The notes under the pieces were generated by a model, which was not told where the DNA came from, did not search any database, and was given only the letters and a program-made list of their open reading frames with translations. Shown piece after piece: positions 57,531 through 64,000 of a stretch of 64,000 bases of DNA. This stretch comes from CAYTGR01 sp964437445 (GTDB taxonomy: Bacteria > Chloroflexota > Anaerolineae > B4-G1 > SLSP01): positions 1 to 64,000 of the forward strand of contig CAYTGR010000024.1 in assembly GCA_964437445.1 (NCBI GenBank), read 5' to 3'. The position numbers and the translations under genes were made by a program. Numbering within the stretch: the stretch's first letter is position 1; each line of letters starts with the position of its first letter.

Positions 57531-59360
57531 TCAGGGGGAACCGCGCAACACGACCGGCAGGTAGACCCGGCTGACCTCAGGAACAACGTGCACCAGCACC
57601 GTGAAACGCTGGGGCGAATCCAACACGTCGGTGGGCGTGGCCGTGACGGTGAGGGTGCCGGTGTAGATGCCAACGGCCAGCCCGGTCGTGTCCACTACCG
57701 CGTACAACGGCTCGTCCTGCCTGCCGGCCGTCACCGGCAGCGTGACGGCGAGGCCGTCGGCGAGCTCCGCCGTCCAGGTCAACGCACGATACCCACTGTT
57801 GCGGATAGTGGTGGTCGCCGTGAAGAGGCCGGGCTCGTCCACGTCGGTCAACAACGAGGCGGTAGCCGGTTGCAGGGCCAGCCGGGGCGCCGGGTTGAAA
57901 CAACCGGTCGGCCCCCAGGCCGCCCATATGCGACCGGCCGGCACATCCACGTAGGCCACCGCCACCTGCGCCGGCGTCCGGCCGGCTGCCGCTAACGTCC
58001 TCACGGCCGGATGGGCCGGATCCACGGCGGGCAGGTCCCACCGGCCCAGCAACGCGCAAGTGTCGCGCTCCCAGGCCACGAGCGCACTCGTCCCCGCCGG
58101 GTGGGCCGCCGTTGGATGAACGCCCAGCCGGAGATTTCCCTCTTCCGCGCGCACGGTCAGCGCCGCCTCCGCATTGGCCACGCCAAACGGCCCGACCGCC
58201 CCCACCGGATACCAAAACTCCGTCCAGCTAAGCGTCGCCCCGGCGGCTAAGGTGGCCGCGTCCCAGAAGGTCGGCGCCACGCCGCCGTGGAGCTCCACGT
58301 AGCCGGAACCGTCGTCCGTCCAAAGAGAGGTCGGCAACGGGTTCAGCCAGCCGAAGGCAAAACCCTTCGCGCCCCGGGCCACGGCGGCGGGAAAAACGCG
58401 CGCCACGCCCTCGCCGGCCGCCTCGCTATAGACACCGATGAAATCGGCGGCCGCCTGCGGGCGCTCAAAAAAGCCCAACCACTCTAACCAGTTGCCCAGG
58501 CGCGAATAATCGCGGTTGTTGTAAAGCGGCCAGCTCATCGGCTCGCCCGGGCCGGGCAGCCCCTCAACGCCGGTGGAATGGACTGTAACTTGCGAGGCGT
58601 TGAAAATAAAGCGCAGCCCGGCCGTTGGGCTATTTTCCGGCCCCGGCGCTAACATGGCGTTGGTCCAATACTTGTAGGCAATAGAAGCACCGGTGGGATT
58701 TTCCAGCCGTGGCGTGACGGCCAGATAGCCGCGATCCGCAGGCAGGAACAGAGTCACGGTCGCGCGCAGCCGGTCGGTCGCCGTCGTATCCCGCACGGTC
58801 ACCGTTACCCCCGCCGTAGAGGTGACCGCGCTCCACGCCCACGGCTGCCCCCACTCGTAACCGTGCTCCTCCACCGGCAGACACCACTCTATCCCGCCAG
58901 CGGCCAGCCACCAGCCCTGTTCGGGCGGCCCCCACCCCGTCGGCTTGAGCACCGGGTTCTGGTACAGTTCATTGTGGCCGGTCGCTTTGTAGATCAGCTG
59001 GTAGACGCGCCCCCCCAGTTCCGGCAGGAGCGTCACACGCAGATAATCGTTCTCCAGCACCAGCAACGTATAGGTCTGTAATGCCGGGGTTCGCTGCGCT
59101 GCATTGTAATCGCCCCAGCGCAGGATGGGATAGGTCATGTGATAGGTGGCATTGTAGCCGGTGGTGAGATAGTCGCGGTAAGGATAGGTGGGGATGGTCA
59201 CGGTCGTGGTGTAAAACGTCGTCACCCCGGAGAGGAGCGGCGCGCCAGCGGCCGGTTCCCCATACGCCACCCCGTGCAATGCCCGGGGCAGTGCCATCGC
59301 CCCGCCCCCCAGCACCCACAGCAAGCAAAGAATTCGCAACCGCCAGCCTGGTTTTAACAT
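57531..59360 (-). CDS. Secreted DUF5107-type protein with VYLPVVLR tail
   Basis: A 609-aa exported protein. It has a signal peptide (LRILCLLWVLGGGAMA), then a DUF5107-like region of about 350 residues (LLVLENDYLRVTLLPELGGRVYQL, GGIEWCLPVEEHGYEWGQPW), similar in fold to galactose-mutarotase-type carbohydrate-binding domains. A beta-sandwich follows with PTDVLDSPQRFTVLVHV. The end is VSRVYLPVVLRGSP, a tail common on secreted Chloroflexota proteins. It probably binds or processes a polysaccharide at the surface. No catalytic residues can be named. Confidence 0.85.
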   Translation of the reverse strand: MLKPGWRLRILCLLWVLGGGAMALPRALHGVAYGEPAAGAPLLSGVTTFYTTTVTIPTYPYRDYLTTGYNATYHMTYPILRWGDYNAAQRTPALQTYTLLVLENDYLRVTLLPELGGRVYQLIYKATGHNELYQNPVLKPTGWGPPEQGWWLAAGGIEWCLPVEEHGYEWGQPWAWSAVTSTAGVTVTVRDTTATDRLRATVTLFLPADRGYLAVTPRLENPTGASIAYKYWTNAMLAPGPENSPTAGLRFIFNASQVTVHSTGVEGLPGPGEPMSWPLYNNRDYSRLGNWLEWLGFFERPQAAADFIGVYSEAAGEGVARVFPAAVARGAKGFAFGWLNPLPTSLWTDDGSGYVELHGGVAPTFWDAATLAAGATLSWTEFWYPVGAVGPFGVANAEAALTVRAEEGNLRLGVHPTAAHPAGTSALVAWERDTCALLGRWDLPAVDPAHPAVRTLAAAGRTPAQVAVAYVDVPAGRIWAAWGPTGCFNPAPRLALQPATASLLTDVDEPGLFTATTTIRNSGYRALTWTAELADGLAVTLPVTAGRQDEPLYAVVDTTGLAVGIYTGTLTVTATPTDVLDSPQRFTVLVHVVPEVSRVYLPVVLRGSP

Positions 59361-59413
59361 AGCCCACCTGCCTGTTCAACTAACCGCGGTCTGACCATGC
59401 TGCCGGCCTGGCT

Positions 59414-62400
59414 CTACCCGGTGGTTTTTGATTCGTGGGCCGGCTTCAACTGACCATCAGCCTCAAACGCCTGCACGATGGCCCGGCGGGCCGCCACGTT
59501 CTCCAAAAACGAACGCCGCAGAGCTGCCTCGGTGATGCCAGTCGCCTGGGCCTGCACCTCACTGTAAGCCGCTTGCAGCAACGTCTCGGCCGCGGGGTCC
59601 TGGCTGGCGCGCAACACACAATAACAGGTCCAATAAACCTGTTCCGGCTCGTCGCTGTTGCGTAACGCCTTCTCCGACAGATACGGCAGCACCTCCTGCA
59701 CGTGCCGGCGGGCCTGGACCAGGTCATCCTGGGCCAGCGCCAGCCGCGCCAGGCCAGCGTGAGCATGGACCATGGACGGCACAAAATCCGGCGGCCCCGC
59801 CAGGGCTAAGACCTGTTGATAAGCCGCGGCAGCTTCGTGCGGCTGGCCTAACCCTACCTGCGCCTGGGCCAGCTGGATGAGAGTCTCCGCCTGCTCCAGC
59901 GATTGGCCCAATTCCTGCAAGAGCGCCAGCGCCTGCCAGGCAGAGGGCAGCGCCTGGGCGTAGCGCTCCTGGTGGTTGAACAAAGTGCTCAGGGCAGAGA
60001 GCGTCGCAGCTTCCCCGGCCCGGTCGCCAATCTCTCGGGTAAGTGCCAACGCCTGCTCCAGATAAACCGTGGCCTGAGGATAGTCGCCATATTGCATGGC
60101 CATCGTCCCCAGATTGGCCAGCGCCAGCGCCTCGCCGCGCCGGTCACCGACCTCGCGGCGCAGCTGGAGCGCCTGTTCAAAATAGGTGCGGGCTTCAACG
60201 TACCGGCTCTGATGCCACGCGATAACACCCAGGTTGTTGAGCACGAAGCCAATCCCGGCCCGATCTCCGATCTCCCGATAGATGGACAGGGCCCGCTCAT
60301 AATAGGCCCTGGCGACTTCATCCTTGTTCTGCGAAATAGCCATGACCCCCAGGTTGTTGAGCGAATGGCTTTCGCCCTGGCGTTCGCCGATCTGCTGATA
60401 AAGCGCCAGGGCCCGCTCAAAGTAATCCTGTGCCGTCGCCACGTCGTTGGCTGCATACCAGGTCACCATCCCCAGCAGCCGCAGGCTATCCGCTTCCACC
60501 TGGGGCTGCTGCATGGTCTGGGCCATAGCCAGGGCTTTGTCTAACCAGGTACGGGCTTCGGGATACCGGCCCTGACGCATGGAGACCGAACCGGCCAGGG
60601 TGTAGAGGCGGGCCAGCTCGCAGGAAGGGGGGGCTTCAGCCAGGAATTGTAATCCTTTCTGCACCCATTCCAGGGCCTGCGCGTACTCACTGTGGCACTG
60701 GTGAATTTCCGCCAGTTGATAACAAATACCGGCCTGGTACACCGATTCCTCGGGTGAAGCAGCCACCGCTGCCATCGTCTGAGCGGTGGTGCAATGGACC
60801 AGGGCCTCGTCATAGCGGCCCAACCGGGTCAGCACCTCGCACAACGAGCGATGGAGCAACCGTTCCTGCGGCCAGAACTGCTCCCGCTGCGGCTGGGGCA
60901 GTTGCTCCACCAGGGCCAACAGCTGGGTGTAACCCACCAGGGCAGCCTCGTTAGCGTGAATCGCCTGGTTCTGCTGGGCGGCCAACAAGCCATAGCGGAT
61001 CGCTTTCTCAGTTTCACCCGCTTCGGCAAAATGATGGGCCAGTTCTGCCGCCCGCCCGCCTGGCTCCTTAGCGCGTCGCTCCAGCGCCTCCCCGGCCTGG
61101 CGGTGCAGCAACCGTCGCCGCAGCGGCCCTAAGTCGGCATAAAGCACCTGCTGGATCTCCGCCTGGCGGAAGGAAAGCAGCCCGTCACCGGGCACCTCTT
61201 CCACCAGATGGCGCTCCAGGGCCAGGTCCAGCCGCTCCAACGCCTCCCACTCCGGCAGGTTGCTCATCTCCCGCAAGTCGTCAAAGCTGAACGTCTGACC
61301 AAGCACCGCAGCCTGGCGCAGGAGCCCCTGTGTATCGGGCGTCAGAAGGTTGATACGCCGCCAGACCGCCTCGCGAACGCCGGGCGGCAGGGCAATCGTT
61401 GGCAATTCCGGGAATTGCCAGCGGCCCCCCTGAGGCGTGATGATCCCTTCCTCCACCAAGCCCCGGGCGACTTCTTCCACGTAAAACGGATTGCCGGCCG
61501 TGTGCTGGTAAATCCGGGCGACCAGGGCCGGCGGGACCGGTTGCTGCCAGGCCTCAGCCAACAATCGCTCCACCCCCGCCTCACCCAACCGCTCTAATGA
61601 GAATTGGCGGTAGGTGGGATGGCGGCTCAACGTCCGCAAGGTATCCCACAGCGGGTGACCGGTCGCCAGTTCGGTGTCCCGGTACGTCCCCACCAGGAGC
61701 AACGCCATCTCAGGGAGGTGGCGGCCCAGGTAACATAGCAGGTCCAGGCTCTGGTGATCGGCCCATTGCAGATTTTCCAGGATCACCAGCCAGGGGCGGC
61801 GTTGGGTCGCCTGTTGGATGAAGCGAGTCACACTCCCCATCAGGCGCAGCTGCTCCTGCGCCGGCTCCAAGGGTGGCGACACCGTCAAATCCGGCAGCAT
61901 CTGGCGCAACTCGGGCACCAGTGTGAGCAGGTTACCCAGCCATTGCCGCTCCGACTCGTCGGAACACTCCGGTGGGACCGTCGCCAGGTAGGCCTGCAAG
62001 ATCTGACTCCAGAGAGCGTAAGCGCGATGGTCCAGCTCACTGCTCTGCCCCACCAACAACACCGCCGCGCCACTTTGCGCCGCCAGCTGCCGGACCAGTG
62101 TCGTCTTGCCGATCCCGGCCTCACCCGTGATGAAGACGAGCTGCCCTTCGCCGGCGCTGGCTTTTCCCCAACAGGCCTGCAAGGCCTGGAGCTCGGATTC
62201 GCGCCCGACCAGAGACCGCAAGGAAGGTAGCGCCGCCTCGTCAGTCCACGCCAGCAGGCTACTGGAAATACGGCGAGCCTGTTGTGAACTGGCATACCGG
62301 TCGTTGGGATTCTTGGCCAGCAGTTTGAGCACAAGATGCTCCAACGACGGCGAAATCTGGGGATTCAATTCGCTGGGCGGGCGCGGCGTCTGCGACAGGT

Positions 62401-64000
62401 GCGCTTGCATGATCGCCTCATCATCCCCGGCAAAGGGCAAGTGCCCGGTCAGCATCTGATAGAGGATGACCCCCAGGGCGTACAGGTCAGTACGGGCGTC
62501 TATCGGCTGGCCGAGGATTTGCTCCGGGGCCAGGTAAGCGGCGCTGATGTAAAGCTGCGGAGCGTTGAGCAGAACGCGCCCTTCAATCAAGGGGCTGAGC
62601 CCAAAGCCGTTCAGTTTCACCCCTTCGGCGGTCAGCAGAATCTCGGAAGGCCGCAGGGTGCCATGCACCACCCCCCGGCTGTGGGCATATTCCAGAGCTT
62701 GCGCTACCTGCATGGCAATATCTAACGCCTGTTCACCGGAGAGCAGCGGATCAGGAGCAGCCAACCGCTGTTTCAAGGTGGGGGCCAGGATGAATTCTTC
62801 CGCTTTGCAAATAGCGCCCTGGTCCATACTCCAATCTAACACCTTGACGATGTGGGGGTGATCCAGCGCCATGATACGGCGGCTCTGCTGCATCAGCGCA
62901 TGGCGGGTCTCCAGGCTGAGAGCGGGGGACAACACTTTGAGCGCTACCGTCTTGTGTTGCTGCAAATCTATCGCGCGGAAGGTCGCTCCCAGCCAGCTTT
63001 CGTCCAGCCATTTTTCAATCTGATAACGGCCCTGAATCACCTGGCCGGGCAGCCGGGCCATCTCGCGGGCCTGGATGGCGGCTAAAGCCTCCGGCAAGGT
63101 GGGATAGATCACGAAGGAGTCCTGGTAGCCGGATAGCCTGATCACCTGCTGGACCCGGTCGGAGGGCACGATCAGCACCAGGTTGGTATCCCGACGCTCT
63201 TTCTGCCACCGCACTAACGCCTGCAGGCCGGCGGTCGTCAACGTCTCCACCTGGGAAAGGTCAAGGATAGGCGTGCGGCGGGAGGCGGCCAGCTGTTGTG
63301 CCAGGCGGTCCACCACCAGCTCGTCAAAGATCTGAGCGGGCGTCAGGATAGCCATCTCGCCATTGGAGGTCAGCTGCACATCCACCGCGCCGGCCGGCGT
63401 CAGGTCTAAGGTCAACCCCTCGCAGCCGATCAGGATCTCGCAGGTCGGGCGGTGCGGATCCTGAGCCTGGTAGGCCACCGCCGTCTCCTGCATTTGGGCC
63501 AGCTCCGTGTCCGAATAAGCCGGGTCGTGGTGAAAAAGGACCAACCGTTTGACGCCGGCCGCGCGGGCCAGGTCAACCCCGATCAACGCCGAGCTGTGGC
63601 CCCAATCCACTTTTTCCCAGGCGTCGCGCAAGGTGTAGGCCGCGTCAAACACCAGCACATCGGCGTCGCGGAAAAATTCCACATAAGGCCGGAGGCTAGC
63701 CTCCTCCAGCTGCTTGTATTCGGCATCGGTGCTATACACGACCGTGTTGTGAGCGTCGGTAAAACGGAAACTGTAGGCATCCCCCCGGTGGACGTTTTTC
63801 AGCAAGTCCACGCGCACCGGGCCAACCCACAGGGGCTCGCCCACGGTCAAAGTGACAAATTCAATCTGGGCCCCCATCTCCGCCAGGGAAACCGGCCAGT
63901 ACCGCAGGTCCTGTTGCGCGGTGAAGGCCGCGCGCAGATCGTGAACACCATAAATCACGATGCGATTGCCTGGGATGAAAGCCGGCGTGAACATGGTGAA
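59414..64000 (-). CDS. Giant signalling protein: MBL fold, STAS, pseudokinase, STAND ATPase, TPR (5' partial)
   Basis: At least 1526 residues; the true start lies beyond the window, since the frame continues past 63994. Parts in order, numbered from 63994: C-terminal part of a metallo-beta-lactamase fold (about 1-200; TPAFIPGNRIVIYG, VFDAAYTLRDAWEKVDWGHSS, FHHDP), then STAS domain (about 205-315; PILDLSQVETLTTAGLQAL). Next is a kinase-like domain (about 322-585) whose catalytic loop is HGTLRPSE and DFG is GFG, so it lacks both catalytic Asp residues. A STAND-type ATPase follows (Walker A GEAGIGKTTL near 622, VILENLQWADHQSLDLL) and then about 12 tetratricopeptide repeats (about 1050-1450). No DNA-binding end is seen. 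It is probably a scaffold or switch. The first domain should carry HxHxDH upstream of the window. Confidence 0.9.
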   Translation of the reverse strand, partial: FTMFTPAFIPGNRIVIYGVHDLRAAFTAQQDLRYWPVSLAEMGAQIEFVTLTVGEPLWVGPVRVDLLKNVHRGDAYSFRFTDAHNTVVYSTDAEYKQLEEASLRPYVEFFRDADVLVFDAAYTLRDAWEKVDWGHSSALIGVDLARAAGVKRLVLFHHDPAYSDTELAQMQETAVAYQAQDPHRPTCEILIGCEGLTLDLTPAGAVDVQLTSNGEMAILTPAQIFDELVVDRLAQQLAASRRTPILDLSQVETLTTAGLQALVRWQKERRDTNLVLIVPSDRVQQVIRLSGYQDSFVIYPTLPEALAAIQAREMARLPGQVIQGRYQIEKWLDESWLGATFRAIDLQQHKTVALKVLSPALSLETRHALMQQSRRIMALDHPHIVKVLDWSMDQGAICKAEEFILAPTLKQRLAAPDPLLSGEQALDIAMQVAQALEYAHSRGVVHGTLRPSEILLTAEGVKLNGFGLSPLIEGRVLLNAPQLYISAAYLAPEQILGQPIDARTDLYALGVILYQMLTGHLPFAGDDEAIMQAHLSQTPRPPSELNPQISPSLEHLVLKLLAKNPNDRYASSQQARRISSSLLAWTDEAALPSLRSLVGRESELQALQACWGKASAGEGQLVFITGEAGIGKTTLVRQLAAQSGAAVLLVGQSSELDHRAYALWSQILQAYLATVPPECSDESERQWLGNLLTLVPELRQMLPDLTVSPPLEPAQEQLRLMGSVTRFIQQATQRRPWLVILENLQWADHQSLDLLCYLGRHLPEMALLLVGTYRDTELATGHPLWDTLRTLSRHPTYRQFSLERLGEAGVERLLAEAWQQPVPPALVARIYQHTAGNPFYVEEVARGLVEEGIITPQGGRWQFPELPTIALPPGVREAVWRRINLLTPDTQGLLRQAAVLGQTFSFDDLREMSNLPEWEALERLDLALERHLVEEVPGDGLLSFRQAEIQQVLYADLGPLRRRLLHRQAGEALERRAKEPGGRAAELAHHFAEAGETEKAIRYGLLAAQQNQAIHANEAALVGYTQLLALVEQLPQPQREQFWPQERLLHRSLCEVLTRLGRYDEALVHCTTAQTMAAVAASPEESVYQAGICYQLAEIHQCHSEYAQALEWVQKGLQFLAEAPPSCELARLYTLAGSVSMRQGRYPEARTWLDKALAMAQTMQQPQVEADSLRLLGMVTWYAANDVATAQDYFERALALYQQIGERQGESHSLNNLGVMAISQNKDEVARAYYERALSIYREIGDRAGIGFVLNNLGVIAWHQSRYVEARTYFEQALQLRREVGDRRGEALALANLGTMAMQYGDYPQATVYLEQALALTREIGDRAGEAATLSALSTLFNHQERYAQALPSAWQALALLQELGQSLEQAETLIQLAQAQVGLGQPHEAAAAYQQVLALAGPPDFVPSMVHAHAGLARLALAQDDLVQARRHVQEVLPYLSEKALRNSDEPEQVYWTCYCVLRASQDPAAETLLQAAYSEVQAQATGITEAALRRSFLENVAARRAIVQAFEADGQLKPAHESKTTG

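Noticed and set aside
63983..63994. ATG at 63994 as the true start of the giant protein
   Set aside because: No ribosome-binding site is visible, the frame is open to the edge, and the metallo-beta-lactamase fold would lack its metal motif.

Overview
The window is a GC-rich bacterial chromosome segment, densely coded on both strands. No rRNA or other phylogenetic marker is present, so lineage is inferred. The best fit is Chloroflexota, probably Anaerolineae-like. The evidence is a secreted DUF5107-type protein ending in a VYLPVVLR tail, a PASTA kinase with an extra beta domain, a CpXC-domain protein, a giant metallo-beta-lactamase/STAS/kinase-like/STAND/TPR protein, and many ABC sugar-uptake and GPH-symporter genes.

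Layout. 1-1.36 kb: 5' end of a secreted Pro/Thr-rich protein gene with a consensus promoter, next to which an IS982-like element has inserted. 1.6-12.8 kb (minus): polA, a CpXC protein, a GAF/PAS histidine kinase, a class III aminotransferase, and a translationally coupled three-gene set of NuoL/NuoN-like proton-channel proteins. 12.9-16.9 kb (plus): a non-RD PASTA Ser/Thr kinase and ftsH with a strong terminator. 17.0-19.85 kb (minus): a TetR regulator, a double flavodoxin-fold reductase and a membrane protein behind a promoter with tandem operators. 19.85-27.2 kb: a repeat-rich spacer, a leaderless IclR regulator, then an operon for an IolD-like thiamine-diphosphate enzyme, an IlvD/Edd dehydratase, a GPH symporter and a Gfo/Idh/MocA dehydrogenase. 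27.2-36.5 kb: two aldo/keto reductases divergent from a MocR regulator, an AraC-type remnant, a ketopantoate-reductase-like enzyme, small membrane proteins, a methyltransferase and hairpin arrays. 36.6-47.6 kb (minus): an ADP-forming acyl-CoA synthetase and a carbohydrate operon (LacI, ChbG-type deacetylase, ABC binding protein, two permeases, GH4 glycosidase, BadF-type kinase) with GTAACCGGTTAC operators at two promoters. 47.7-52.8 kb (minus): a TetR-controlled YbhF-like exporter. 52.85-57.5 kb: tRNA-Ser(GGA) and a plus-strand block of accessory genes (GNAT, deazaflavin-type reductase, a TPR protein split by a -1 shift, nucleotidyltransferase, membrane protein). 57.5-64 kb (minus): the DUF5107-type secreted protein and the giant signalling protein, cut by the window end.

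How it works together. The most coherent unit is 38.9-47.6 kb. It pairs ChbG-, ChbF(GH4)- and NagK-like enzymes with an ABC importer instead of the PTS of the classical chitobiose operon, so it may be a PTS-independent way of using amino-disaccharides. The 21.2-27.2 kb operon suggests oxidation, dehydration and then thiamine-dependent C-C cleavage of a sugar or polyol. A second layer is a set of dispersed intergenic repeats. One family ends in a Shine-Dalgarno sequence directly before start codons and so supplies the ribosome-binding site of several unrelated genes.
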